DNA of 64,000 nucleotides from Candidatus Anammoximicrobium sp. (GTDB lineage: Bacteria; Planctomycetota; Planctomycetia; Pirellulales; Pirellulaceae). Within the stretch, counting starts at the first letter, position 1. Each line of letters begins with the position of its first letter. Under the pieces are notes generated by a model that was not told the origin of the DNA, made no database searches, and worked only from the letters and a program-made list of their open reading frames with translations. A program made the position numbers and the translations under genes. This document shows, piece by piece, positions 8,636 to 17,387 of this stretch. Location: the NCBI GenBank assembly GCA_012515235.1, contig JAAYYU010000244.1:1-64000 (forward strand), in the 5' to 3' direction.

Positions 8636-9010
8636 CAGGCCTAACGGTGCAGCCATCCGGTCGCTGGAGTTGACAGGAGGATCGGAGCAGGAAAATGGAC
8701 AGACCAAGTCCTGATCTTCCCGGCCCAACTATCACTCGCTGCTTCCAGCCACGACGGGACACGTGATCCTGATCCTCTGGCTTCTTCAAGCCTTGACCTG
8801 GGGGTAGCTGCGGTCGCCAGAGCGTGGGAATCCCGCCCTCTGCCAAGTGCGGCCACCCAGATCTTTCGCTGAGTACGCACCGGGGCCTGTCTTGGCGTTC
8901 GTTGCGGTGTCGTGCATAATCCGGGCAGGCCTTCGACGCGCAGGAATCCATCCGCGACCTGTTCGGCGGGCTGTCGGACCCGGGTGTGCGTGAGGCCTTT
9001 CGGAGACTCG
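8636..9010. other. Intergenic stretch, no gene seen
   Basis: 375 bp between the carboxypeptidase stop and the start of the next exported gene. Both strands have open frames, but none has a credible start, composition or motif. I see no tRNA fold and no clear terminator. The promoter of the downstream gene presumably lies here. Confidence 0.5.
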
Positions 9011-10405
9011 ATGATGTGCGTTCGATTTGTGCGGGCCGGCACGGTGTTGGTTTTGGGGTTGGGGCTGGCCTGTTGCGTTGCGCCGCCGGCGTACCCGTGG
9101 GGCGGCGAACACCGGCAGATTTCGGCGGCGGCGATCGAGTCGCTTCCGGGGCAGGAGCAGGAGTACCTCCGGTTGGAGCGGGCGGCGATTGCCGAGCGGT
9201 ACTGCACTTTCCCCGATATCAACTGGCCCTGTTACGGCCAGTGGGGCGGCGGGACGGGCGATCCGCGGGCGGCTCGGATGCCGGATCTGCGCCGGCTGTG
9301 GGGCGTGTCCTTCTATTGCCAGTGGGATCCGGTGCTGCAGAAGGGCAAAGGCTACGCCCATGCGCCGCCGCAGTCCTGCGCGGCGGCCGGGGTCTATTTT
9401 GCCAACGCGGTCAAGGCGTTGGAGAAAGGCCGATTGGAGGACGGCTGCCGCGTCCTGGGCGTGATGCTGCACTACATCCAGGACAGCGGTTCGCTCCCGC
9501 GCATCCAGCCCGTCCACCGGATTTTCCACGTCCGAGCGACCGAGCAGATCGGGCTCGATGGTTTCACGCCGCGCGTCCTGGGCGAGACCCCGGCGGAGGC
9601 GGCCCAGGCCCTGTCCGGCCGCGTCGAGCAGTTGACCGGCTGGACGGAACAGCGTCTGGCCCCGCTGCTCGCGTTGGCAGGAATGCCGCTGGAAGACGCC
9701 AAGCGGCAGGCCGCGCAGCAGACGATGGCTCCCGCCGTGGTGGAGGCGGTCGCCAGGTTGCGCGCGGAGAAGCCGGCCGAGTTCGAGGCGGCGGCCGTCG
9801 ATTGCGCCAACGAGTGCGTTCGCGTCTGCGCCGATGCCATTCACTCGGCGCTGGCGTTTGCCCAGAAGCCGTACGTCGAGCCTGAGCCCAATGCCCCGAA
9901 CGTGAACCTCGTCTTCAATCCGTCCTTCGAGGAGGGCGAGGCCGACGGCGTGCCCGCCGGCTGGTGCGTCGGCTGGCTGGACCTGCGCGACCGGACGGGG
10001 CGGGCCGAGTGGTATCGCGCGGGCACGCACTGGGAGAAACACGTGCGCACCGGCCGGTACTCCACGCTCGCGCTCTGGCCGCCTAAGCCCGGCCTGGACT
10101 GGCAACAGACCTGGCCGCAAGCCGTGCGCGTGCGGCCCGGCGAACAGTACCGGGCCTGCGTCTGGGGCAAGGCCGTGGCGACGACAGGCGGGAGTTGCCT
10201 TGCCGTCGAGTTCTCCGACACCGACTACCAACCCATCCTGACCGTGAAAACCACCGCCTTGACGCCCGACGGGACGTGGCAGCGACTGGGCCTCGATGCG
10301 GCGGCTCCGGATCGTGCCCGCTGGCTACGAATCATCCTGCACGCGGCAGGCAACGAAGGGGCCGTTTGGTATGACGATGTGGAAGTGGTCAGGATGCCGC
10401 CCTGA
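9011..10405 (+). CDS. Exported zinc-dependent phospholipase C / P1-nuclease-like protein with C-terminal CBM-like domain
   Basis: A 464-residue protein. The signal peptide (about 1-29) would expose WGGEHRQIS, which matches the N-terminal Trp/His zinc ligands of the phospholipase C/P1 nuclease fold. Further ligands fit HYIQDSGSLPRIQPVHRIFH (HxxxD then HxxxH) near residues 153-172. Residues about 300-460 (NLVFNPSFEEGEADGVPAGW...VWYDDVEVV) form a beta-sandwich of the CBM4/9-like type. The combination suggests a surface-attached esterase or nuclease. Frames extend upstream of 9011, but the signal peptide starts at MMCVRF. ATG 9014 is an equally good start. Confidence 0.7.
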   Translation: MMCVRFVRAGTVLVLGLGLACCVAPPAYPWGGEHRQISAAAIESLPGQEQEYLRLERAAIAERYCTFPDINWPCYGQWGGGTGDPRAARMPDLRRLWGVSFYCQWDPVLQKGKGYAHAPPQSCAAAGVYFANAVKALEKGRLEDGCRVLGVMLHYIQDSGSLPRIQPVHRIFHVRATEQIGLDGFTPRVLGETPAEAAQALSGRVEQLTGWTEQRLAPLLALAGMPLEDAKRQAAQQTMAPAVVEAVARLRAEKPAEFEAAAVDCANECVRVCADAIHSALAFAQKPYVEPEPNAPNVNLVFNPSFEEGEADGVPAGWCVGWLDLRDRTGRAEWYRAGTHWEKHVRTGRYSTLALWPPKPGLDWQQTWPQAVRVRPGEQYRACVWGKAVATTGGSCLAVEFSDTDYQPILTVKTTALTPDGTWQRLGLDAAAPDRARWLRIILHAAGNEGAVWYDDVEVVRMPP

Positions 10406-10446
10406 GCCGTTACACTTACCCTTGAAAAGAAAGGTCACACGCCGCA

Positions 10447-11640
10447 ATGAAACCTATCCTCCTTTCCCTCACCGCCTGGCTGCTGGCCGCACCGGTCGCC
10501 TTGCACGCCCAGTCGTCGCCCGCCACGCGCCCCGTCAAGAAGCTGATCGAGTACGGCTGGGACGTGCCGTATCCGGACCAGGTGCGGAAAGACATCCGCA
10601 ACCTGGAGACGAAGCCGTTCGACGGCGTCATCTTCCGACTGCGGGAGTGGAACCACGCCTTCGATCCGCGGCCGTGGGACGAAGCGCAGCTGAAACCGCA
10701 ATTGGACGATCTGGCCGCCATCCAGTGGCAGACGTTCACCGATAACTTCCTGTGCCTGTACGCCGCCAACAACTGGAAGATGGATTGGTTCAACGACGAA
10801 CAGTGGAAGGCGATTACCGCTAACCTGGGGCTAAGCGCCAAGGCCGCGAAGATCGGCCGCTGTGTCGGCCTGGTGTTCGATCCTGAGCCCTACGGAGACA
10901 ACCCGTGGGCCTATCCCGGGATGAACCCGAACCGCACTTTTGCCGAGGTCGAAGCGCAGGTCCGCAAACGGGGCGGTCAGTTCATGAGTGCGATCCAGGC
11001 GGAGTTGCCGAACGTGCGCCTGCTGACCTTTTTCCACCAGAGCCTGTTCTCCGGCTTGCTCGACAACCCCGACGCCCAGGAGCGCCAGAAACAGCTGGCA
11101 CAGCAGCATTGGGGACTGCTGTCCGCGTTCTGGAACGGCGCCCTGGAAGCCGCCGGCCCGGACGCGCGGATTATCGACGGGTACGAACTGGCCTACTACT
11201 TTACCAAGGGCGAGCAGTTCTTCCGTGCGTATCACACGATCCGGCAGCGCTCGCTGAGCCTCGTCCCGCCGGAGTTGCGGACCAAACACGCCGCTACCGT
11301 CCAGGCGGGCATGGCGCTGTACATGGACCAGGTGCTGGCCTTGCGTCAGCCCCCCGAAAAGTACCTCAGCCATTACCTGACGCCCCAGGAGCGGCTGCGG
11401 TTCTTCCAGCACAACGTCTATTACGCGCTGACGGCCAGTGACGAATACGTCTGGTGCTACAGCGAACGCATGAATTGGTGGCAGGACAAGGTTCCCGACG
11501 GCGCCGATGCCGCCATCCGCTCCGCCCGCGAACTGGTCGCCCAGGGCCGAGCCGACCAAGCCGAGCGGCTCCGTGCCGAAGTCGCCGAAGCCGTCGCCGC
11601 CGGCCAGAAGAAGATGGCCGACCGGGCCAAGGCGAAATGA
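10447..11640 (+). CDS. Exported protein of unknown function (glycosidase-barrel-like)
   Basis: A 397-residue protein with signal peptide (MKPILLSLTAWLLAAPVALHA, cleavage near AQS). I do not recognise a named family. Alternating hydrophobic strands and acidic motifs (FDGVIFRLREWNHAF, FDPEPYGDNPW, IIDGYELAYYF) look like a TIM-barrel glycosidase core, and FDPEP and DGYELA are candidate acid/base sites. The last 60 residues are an Ala/Arg/Glu-rich helix. It starts 41 bp after the preceding gene, with GAAAAGAAAGG upstream, so the two are probably co-transcribed. Proteins of this style are frequent in planctomycete catabolic loci, but function is inference only. Confidence 0.6.
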   Translation: MKPILLSLTAWLLAAPVALHAQSSPATRPVKKLIEYGWDVPYPDQVRKDIRNLETKPFDGVIFRLREWNHAFDPRPWDEAQLKPQLDDLAAIQWQTFTDNFLCLYAANNWKMDWFNDEQWKAITANLGLSAKAAKIGRCVGLVFDPEPYGDNPWAYPGMNPNRTFAEVEAQVRKRGGQFMSAIQAELPNVRLLTFFHQSLFSGLLDNPDAQERQKQLAQQHWGLLSAFWNGALEAAGPDARIIDGYELAYYFTKGEQFFRAYHTIRQRSLSLVPPELRTKHAATVQAGMALYMDQVLALRQPPEKYLSHYLTPQERLRFFQHNVYYALTASDEYVWCYSERMNWWQDKVPDGADAAIRSARELVAQGRADQAERLRAEVAEAVAAGQKKMADRAKAK

Positions 11641-11699
11641 CGGGACCAGACTGACAGGGCCAATCACTTCTCAACGAACGCCCGCGGTCTTGTTCCGGT

Positions 11700-13385
11700 C
11701 TACTTCACGGCCAGGACCTGTTTGGCTGCGATCAAGCGGGCTCGCAGCCGAGCATAGTCGACCGACTGCACGGTGGTGTCGTGTTCCAGGGCCTCGACCG
11801 CGGCCAGGCCGGCCGATTGGCCCAGCACCATGAACACGGGCTCCATGCGGATCGAGCCGTAGGCCACGTGCGAGGCGGATACGCACACCGGCACCAGCAG
11901 GTTGGTACACTCGGCGGCCCGCGGCACGATCGCGCGGTAGCTGACCGGGTAGGGCCGCAAGGCGAGATTGCCTTCGGTCTGGACGTTTCCCTCGTTGCGC
12001 ACGCGGCCGTACTCGTCGACATAACGCTGCACGTTGTGGGAATCCATCCCGTACGAGGCCAGTCCGACGGAATCGGGCACCGAGCGCCGGTCGAGGCAGT
12101 CGTGTTCGGTCATCACCTCGTCGGCGATCATGCGGCGGGCCTCGCGCACGTACAGCTGGTGCGGCCAGTGGCCGTTGTCGGTGAATTCGTCCTTGGCCAG
12201 TCCCCAGCGGCCCATTTCGCGGCGCACGGCCTTGGGCACGCGCGGGTGGTGGGCCAGCGTCCAGTACAGCCCCAGCTGGTAGACCCGGTGATCCTCGATG
12301 ATCTTCGCCCGCGTGGCGTAGTCCGCGTCGGGATAGGCGTAATTCATGCCGACCTGGTCGAGCGATACAGCGTGGACGTTGTTGTTGTCGGTCTTGCGAT
12401 TGGGCAGGAAGGCCGCGGGCGACAGCCCTTGGGGATTGAGTCGGCGGATCGGATCGACGGGAATTCCCTCGAATCCGGCCTCGTAGTAGCGCAGCAGCAG
12501 CTCGTAGCGGCGCGGATCGTAGCCGTCGGGCTTCGCCAGCGGGACCTGGTTGTCGGGTTGGTCGGTCAGGCAGGTGCGGAAGCAGTACGCCTGGACGCGA
12601 TGATCGCCCTCGCCCTCGCGGCCCGGACCGCCGTCGTGGATGCCCGGCAACAGGCCGCTGGCCGGATCGCCGGGCTTGACGTACGCATCGACCGGAGCCA
12701 TGAACTGGTGATAGAAAGAGTAGCGTTCGTGCTCGCGGTGGGGCTGGACGCCGTTGAGCCGTTCGTCATAGCGGCAGTTGGGCTCGCGGCCGACGGTGTA
12801 CGACACGCCGGCCTGGGCCATCAGGTCGCCTTCGTAGCTGGCGTCGATGAACACGCGTCCGGCGCAGGCCTGGCCCGACTCCATCACGATCCGCACGATT
12901 TGCGGGCCCTGCTTCACGACCCCGCGCTGCAGGTCCAGCCGCTGGCCGAACACGACGGGCACGCGGGCCTCCTGGACCAAGGCATCAAACACGGCCTCGG
13001 CCGCGTGAGGCTCGAACATCCACCAGGCTTGCTCCTGAACCCAACTCTTGCGGCCGGCACTGGCGGCGAGATACTCGTCCCGAGTGCCGTACTTCCAGGC
13101 TTCGTTTCGCAAGTAGTGGCGATAGACGCGCTCGTAGAACTCGCGGGCCAGGCCGCCGATGGCTTGCTTGACGCCGATATCCGTGGCCCCCAGCCCGCCG
13201 GAACTCAGCCCGCCGAGATGCCGCCCCGGCTCGATCAGGACCACCGTCTTGCCCGAGCGGGCCACCTGGACGGCGGCGACCACACCGCCAGAGGTGCCAC
13301 CGTAGACGACGACGTCGAACGGTCCCTCTGCGGGCGCCGCGATGCTCAGCAAGCCAATTCCCAGCCACAGTGATGCCGTTGTCAT
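11700..13385 (-). CDS. Exported FAD-dependent oxidoreductase (PF12831 type)
   Basis: A 561-residue protein. MTTASLWLGIGLLSIAAPAEG is a signal peptide, followed by the FAD-binding start FDVVVYGGTSGGVVAAVQ and LIEPGRHLGGLSSGGLGATD. Near the C-terminus CTNLLVPVCVSASHVAYGSI and EPVFMVLGQSAGLAAVEA form the second FAD-contact block. It is convergent with the unknown protein at 10447 (59-bp gap). Members of this family are often annotated xanthan lyase or FAD-dependent oxidoreductase; I would not assign a substrate. ATG 13385 is chosen over the longer frame from 13415 because the signal peptide starts there. Confidence 0.85.
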   Translation of the reverse strand: MTTASLWLGIGLLSIAAPAEGPFDVVVYGGTSGGVVAAVQVARSGKTVVLIEPGRHLGGLSSGGLGATDIGVKQAIGGLAREFYERVYRHYLRNEAWKYGTRDEYLAASAGRKSWVQEQAWWMFEPHAAEAVFDALVQEARVPVVFGQRLDLQRGVVKQGPQIVRIVMESGQACAGRVFIDASYEGDLMAQAGVSYTVGREPNCRYDERLNGVQPHREHERYSFYHQFMAPVDAYVKPGDPASGLLPGIHDGGPGREGEGDHRVQAYCFRTCLTDQPDNQVPLAKPDGYDPRRYELLLRYYEAGFEGIPVDPIRRLNPQGLSPAAFLPNRKTDNNNVHAVSLDQVGMNYAYPDADYATRAKIIEDHRVYQLGLYWTLAHHPRVPKAVRREMGRWGLAKDEFTDNGHWPHQLYVREARRMIADEVMTEHDCLDRRSVPDSVGLASYGMDSHNVQRYVDEYGRVRNEGNVQTEGNLALRPYPVSYRAIVPRAAECTNLLVPVCVSASHVAYGSIRMEPVFMVLGQSAGLAAVEALEHDTTVQSVDYARLRARLIAAKQVLAVK

Positions 13386-13462
13386 GCGTGCTGTCTCCAG
13401 ATCGCTCAGGATCAAATGACTCCGCCCCCAATCACCGCTCGTCCCGATTCTTCGCAGCGGGG

Positions 13463-14107
13463 TTACAAGGTCCCGCTGAGGCGGTCGGCAATGGCCTGCC
13501 GACGGAGTTCCTTCATCCCGGTCAGGCCGAGTTTTTCGATCATCCGGGCGCAGTACGACTCGACCGTCCGCGAGCTGACGTGCATTTTGGCGGCGATCTC
13601 GTCGGCGCTCGACCCTTCCCCCAGCAAATGGTACACGTGCCGTTGCTGGTCGCTGAGGTGGGGGTGGTCCACGCTCGACTTCGTCGCCTTCCGGGCCAAG
13701 CCTGTTGCCGCGCGCGGGCTCAGGTACAGTTTGCCGGCCAACACCCCGCGGACTGCCTCGACGAGGTACAGCCCCACCTCGCGCTTGGTCACGTAGCCTC
13801 CAGCCCCCGCCGCCAAGGCCGCGGTCACTCGAGAGGGCTCTTCGTGCATCGAGTAGATCAGCACGCGAATCCCGCGTTCCCGCAGCGCCGCGATCAACTC
13901 TACGCCGTTCTCCTCGCCCAACGCCAGATCGAGAATCGCCACGTCGGCCGAGGCGAGTTGCGGGTGGCCAAGCGTCTCTGAACCGTTTCCGGCTTCGCCG
14001 CAGACCGTGAACCCGGCCTGGGAGAGTACGACCGTCAGACCTTGGCGCACCAGCGGGTGGTCGTCCACCAGAAAAACGCGGCTTGCGAAGCGTGGCTCAC
14101 TGTGCAT
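13463..14107 (-). CDS. NarL/FixJ-family response regulator
   Basis: A 214-residue two-component regulator. The receiver domain has Asp15/Asp16 in VFLVDDHPLVR, the phosphorylated Asp60 in VAILDLAL, and GYVTK with the conserved Lys near 110. The C-terminal LuxR-type helix-turn-helix spans about residues 150-205 (LSDQQRHVYHLLGEGSSADE, then SSRTVESYCARMIEKLGL). Its ATG lies inside the last codons of the sensor kinase gene (11-bp overlap, 14097-14107), so the pair is translationally coupled. The targets are unknown. Confidence 0.92.
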   Translation of the reverse strand: MHSEPRFASRVFLVDDHPLVRQGLTVVLSQAGFTVCGEAGNGSETLGHPQLASADVAILDLALGEENGVELIAALRERGIRVLIYSMHEEPSRVTAALAAGAGGYVTKREVGLYLVEAVRGVLAGKLYLSPRAATGLARKATKSSVDHPHLSDQQRHVYHLLGEGSSADEIAAKMHVSSRTVESYCARMIEKLGLTGMKELRRQAIADRLSGTL

Positions 14108-15473
14108 GGGGATCGTTTTCCTGCAGCGTTGAAGAGGATCGAGAATCGTCCTGGGGACCCGCGCCGCGGCGTTGGCCCCCGTCGCCTTGGCGCCCGCGCG
14201 GCACGCGGCACACGATCCGCGTTCCGCCACCGGGCACCGCCTCGACGCCGAGCGTCCCGCCCAGGATCCTTGCCCGGTACGCCATGATGTTCATCCCCAT
14301 GCCGCCCGATTTGCTCTGGACCGCGGGTATCCCGCAGCCGTCGTCCTCGACCTGCAGGATCAGGCTGTCGGGCGTGCCATGAAGGGCAATCAGGATGCGC
14401 CGCGTATGGCCGTGCTTCGCCGCGTTGCCGACCGCTTCTTGGGCGATGCGATACAGGTGCAGGGCGGTCTGCTGATCGCCGATCGACGTGGCCCCTTGCT
14501 CCTGATACTCGCACTCCAACCCAGCCGCCTCCTGCGTCCGCCGGACAAGCCGCTCCAGCGCCGGGCCGAGCGAATCGGCGCCCAGATCCAAGGGACACAG
14601 CCCGCGGGCGACTTCGTGGGCCGTGCCGATCGCGTCCTCCAACAACTGCCGCAGCACGCACAGCGGGGAGGTTGGCGGCGCGGCCGACGACTGGTTCTGG
14701 AGGGGCTGGCCCGGCAGGGGCGGTGGACCGACGCCCACCGTTCGCCCATCTGCAACCGCCTGCTGGTTTTCCAGGGCCACGCACTGCAACAGGGCCGCCG
14801 TCAACTGCTGGCACAGCCCGTCGTGCAACTCCGAGCCCAGCCGCCGCCGCTCCTCCTCGCTGGCCCGCGTGATCTCCTCCTCCAGTCGCCGCTGCTCTCG
14901 GACGGCCCGGATGTGCAGTGCCCAAAACCGGCTGAGCAGCACCAGCAGCAGCACGGCTGCCCCCAACAGCAGAATTCCTTGCATGATCCAGAAGTCCGGA
15001 TCCGCCGGGTTCTCGCGGATCTCCAGATGCTCCCCCGCCGGCACCCACGCCCACAAGCCAATGAATGCGCTGTACAGGATCGCCGCCAGGAACAACGCCG
15101 TCCAGCCGGAACGGTACCCGGCGAAGAGCAGGGCGTACAGTGGAATGGCCACGAGCGTGATCCGGCCGCTGCCCGCCATCCCCGCCCGGTACAGTTGCAG
15201 GGCTGCCACTGCATAGAGAATCAGCAGAAATGCCCACACGCGATGCCGGGTCTTCGCCCGATGCCCCACGGCGATCGCCACGGTGCCCAGGTACAGCACC
15301 GCGGTGGAAAGACGCATCCACGGCGAAAAGGGCTTCGGCCACTGGAACGTGACCATCCATACCCTGAGAAAACCCACGAGCAAGGTCAGCCACAGCACGG
15401 TATTCAGCGTCTGGGCCTGCCATGCCTCCGTCACCGCCTGAATTCGGTCTGAGCGCTCCGGGCTTCGGTCCAT
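14097..15473 (-). CDS. Membrane sensor histidine kinase (HisKA_3/NarX type)
   Basis: About 458 residues. Six predicted membrane helices fill the first 200 residues (for example VLWLTLLVGFLRVWMVTF, LILYAVAALQLY, GILLLGAAVLLLVLL), with no obvious periplasmic sensor domain. The dimerisation/phosphoacceptor helix EERRRLGSELHDGLCQQL carries the His near residue 214. The ATPase domain has NAAKHGHTRRI (N box) and VEDDGCGIP plus SGGMGMNIM (G boxes). The start is uncertain: the frame is open to 15938, and ATGs at 15533, 15500 and 15473 are possible. I take 15473 because it has ACAGG 9 bases upstream. The signal sensed is unknown, perhaps the membrane state or a redox carrier. Confidence 0.88.
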   Translation of the reverse strand: MDRSPERSDRIQAVTEAWQAQTLNTVLWLTLLVGFLRVWMVTFQWPKPFSPWMRLSTAVLYLGTVAIAVGHRAKTRHRVWAFLLILYAVAALQLYRAGMAGSGRITLVAIPLYALLFAGYRSGWTALFLAAILYSAFIGLWAWVPAGEHLEIRENPADPDFWIMQGILLLGAAVLLLVLLSRFWALHIRAVREQRRLEEEITRASEEERRRLGSELHDGLCQQLTAALLQCVALENQQAVADGRTVGVGPPPLPGQPLQNQSSAAPPTSPLCVLRQLLEDAIGTAHEVARGLCPLDLGADSLGPALERLVRRTQEAAGLECEYQEQGATSIGDQQTALHLYRIAQEAVGNAAKHGHTRRILIALHGTPDSLILQVEDDGCGIPAVQSKSGGMGMNIMAYRARILGGTLGVEAVPGGGTRIVCRVPRGRQGDGGQRRGAGPQDDSRSSSTLQENDPHAQ

Positions 15474-15832
15474 CGCAGTCAGCCTGTCCGCGCCGAACAT
15501 TGCCTCCGAGACGTGAAATGACGCGCCTTTCATTCTACAGATCGCCCGGCACGCACAACAGCCTCCGCACGCTCCGCGCAACGACCGAGCTGAAAACACC
15601 GCCAACGACGTGCCGCCTCCTCGTCGCTCCACCGGCCCGCCATGCCGGGCCGGTTTCGGATTGCGAGTTGAACAGGATCGCTGATCGTCGCCAGCGCGCA
15701 GACGTCGCTGGAGGACCTTCCCGCGAGAAACGCTAATCGCTCCTGAATCCAGACTCCGCGGCGATCGAACTCTCGGCCCGTCACCGGGCCCCGCGGGATC
15801 GTCCAGCGGCGACGCCCCAGACTCCTTCCGCG

Positions 15833-16048
15833 TCATCGCCGTGATCGTAGTGCGTCGTTGTACCGGCTCAGCAGGCGCGGGTGCCGGGAGACGGTCGCCA
15901 TGTCGGAACCGACGGCCGTCGTCCAGTCGTACACGCAACGCTCGCTCCAGCGCAGCCGTTCGTCGACCATCAACAACCGCGAGGGGTGTGCGAGGCCCTT
16001 GACGATCTGCCCCCAGGCCTCGTCGCGTCCTTTTTCTTCGCTGGTCAT
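15833..16048 (-). pseudogene. Truncated ArsR-family regulator
   Basis: 71 codons starting MTSEEKGRDE. The core AHPSRLLMVDERLRWSERCV...VGSDMATVSRH is clearly homologous to the intact ArsR at 19919-20242 (ALAHPARLLIVDELSKHGERC...IGSDMSTVSRH). The recognition helix ends in RHPRLLSRYND instead of RHLALLKGAG, and the wing and the C-terminal dimerisation helix are missing before the stop. The CxC metal pair has become CVY. It lies 22 bp after the ArsG-like gene, at the end of the same transcription unit. It is most likely a decayed paralogue and is unlikely to bind DNA normally. Confidence 0.75.
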
Positions 16049-16070
16049 GACGCCGTCTCTCCCCAGCGGC

Positions 16071-16820
16071 CTAGCGCAGTTCGAACACATACGCCAGGGA
16101 AAACCAGACTCCTACCAGGATGAAAACGCTGCCCGTGACGGTCCTCGCCCACCACTCGACCTTGGACAGCACGTTGTAGGTCTTGCCGACCGATTTCGCA
16201 CTGTAGGCCAGCAGGAACGCCACAATCAACACCGGAACGCCCGTCCCGATGCCGTAGACCAGCGGCAGGACAAGCGACCCGCCCGGCAGCGCCGCTTGCG
16301 GCAGCGCGATGCCGACTTTCTCCAGCACCCCCGTAATCGCCCCAGCTTCGGAGCCCATGATCAAGGCGACCAGGCCAAAGAACCACGCCGCCGAAGTGGG
16401 ACAGAACGAGAGGGCGAAGAAAACGCCTAACAGCAGGGCGCCCCAGACGCCCATCGCGTCCACTCGCTTCTGCATCCCTGCGCTCATCATCGTCCCGCCG
16501 CTGGTGACCGTGATCAAACCGACCAGGAACATGCCCAGCACCAGGAAGATCGGCCCCAACACCAGGTGCATGTACTTCTGCAAGAAGATCGATACGGCGG
16601 GAATTGACAGGGCCGTCGTCGTCAACAGGACAGCCAGGGTCAGGTACAGCAGACAGCGTCCCAGCGTATAGAGCAGGCCCGCGTTGACGACGACGCGGGT
16701 GTTGCCCACCTTGCGGGCGACGTACGAAATCGCGGCGATGTTGGTCGCCAAGGGGCACGGGCTGATCGAGGTCAGCAGGCCCAGGTAGAACGCGGCCAGG
16801 ATGTAGAGGGCATAGATCAT
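16071..16820 (-). CDS. arsG: ArsG-family (CcdA-like) organoarsenical efflux permease
   Basis: A 249-residue membrane protein of the CcdA/LysE-type fold with six to seven helices. The helix-1 motif SISPCPLATN (Cys22) and the later LSFCPTSAAW hold the cysteine-proline pairs typical of the superfamily. Together with the two ArsF-like thioredoxins directly upstream, this matches the ArsG family of aromatic/trivalent organoarsenical efflux permeases (ArsEFG systems). The ATG at 16820 is preceded by AGAGGTG; a GTG one codon earlier is possible. Substrate assignment rests on family and context, so classical cytochrome c biogenesis (CcdA) is the main alternative. It is less likely because no heme-handling genes are nearby. 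Confidence 0.75.
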   Translation of the reverse strand: MIYALYILAAFYLGLLTSISPCPLATNIAAISYVARKVGNTRVVVNAGLLYTLGRCLLYLTLAVLLTTTALSIPAVSIFLQKYMHLVLGPIFLVLGMFLVGLITVTSGGTMMSAGMQKRVDAMGVWGALLLGVFFALSFCPTSAAWFFGLVALIMGSEAGAITGVLEKVGIALPQAALPGGSLVLPLVYGIGTGVPVLIVAFLLAYSAKSVGKTYNVLSKVEWWARTVTGSVFILVGVWFSLAYVFELR

Positions 16821-16901
16821 CACGTGACACCTCTCGACGCGAATCGTGGGTGCAGTAACGGCAGAACCCGTTGAACAATCGGGGCGAGCCCGCTGGCGTA
16901 G

Positions 16902-17330
16902 TTACTTGGCCAGACAGGCTTTCACGTTTTCCTGGACGTAGCGGAGGAACGCCGGCTTGTCGCTGACCTTGTCCCAGATGTCCTCCAGGTTGCGGTAGGA
17001 CGCCACCTTGTTGCTGGAAATCCTGGCGACAATCAGCGCGGGCCCGTTGATGTTGTAGGCCCTGGTGTAGCGAGCGTTCTTCTGGGCCTCGAAATCGATG
17101 AAGTGGAACGCGACTCGACCCGCCTTGATTTCGTCGGCAAAGGCGGCCTTGACCGCCTCCTCGGAGTAGCTGCCCATCTTCTGACAGGTCGGACAACGTT
17201 CCGTGCGATGGAAATACATCGCGATGACGCGGTCCTTGGGAGCGTCGGCAGCTTGCGCCGCACTCGTGACGAACGTGATGACGAAGCTGGCGATCAGCGT
17301 CAAAAGAGTCGCAACGGCGAGACGTTTCAT
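16902..17330 (-). CDS. arsF: ArsF-like exported thioredoxin-fold protein
   Basis: A 142-residue protein. The signal peptide or anchor MKRLAVATLLTLIASFVITF ends near AQAADA. Then comes VIAMYFHRTERCPTCQKMG, with a redox motif CPTC (Cys46, Cys49), and a thioredoxin-like core containing GPALIVARI. It matches my recollection of the family annotated as nitrophenyl compound nitroreductase subunit ArsF, which accompanies ArsG. It lies 81 bp upstream of arsG and 57 bp downstream of a longer relative. It probably hands electrons or bound arsenical to the permease. The enzymatic role of the family is not settled. Confidence 0.7.
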   Translation of the reverse strand: MKRLAVATLLTLIASFVITFVTSAAQAADAPKDRVIAMYFHRTERCPTCQKMGSYSEEAVKAAFADEIKAGRVAFHFIDFEAQKNARYTRAYNINGPALIVARISSNKVASYRNLEDIWDKVSDKPAFLRYVQENVKACLAK

Positions 17331-17387
17331 GACAGGCTTTCTCCTGATTCAAGGAAGCTGAAAGGGAAGCTGGAATTGGACGGCATG

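Noticed and set aside
8636..9010. Possible tRNA or small RNA in an empty stretch
   Set aside because: I found no cloverleaf, anticodon arm or CCA end, and no strong hairpin.
16071..16820. Assignment of the CcdA-like protein to cytochrome c biogenesis
   Set aside because: No heme lyase, CcmG or ResB-type gene is adjacent; the arsR and ArsF-like neighbours favour the ArsG family, though the fold is shared.
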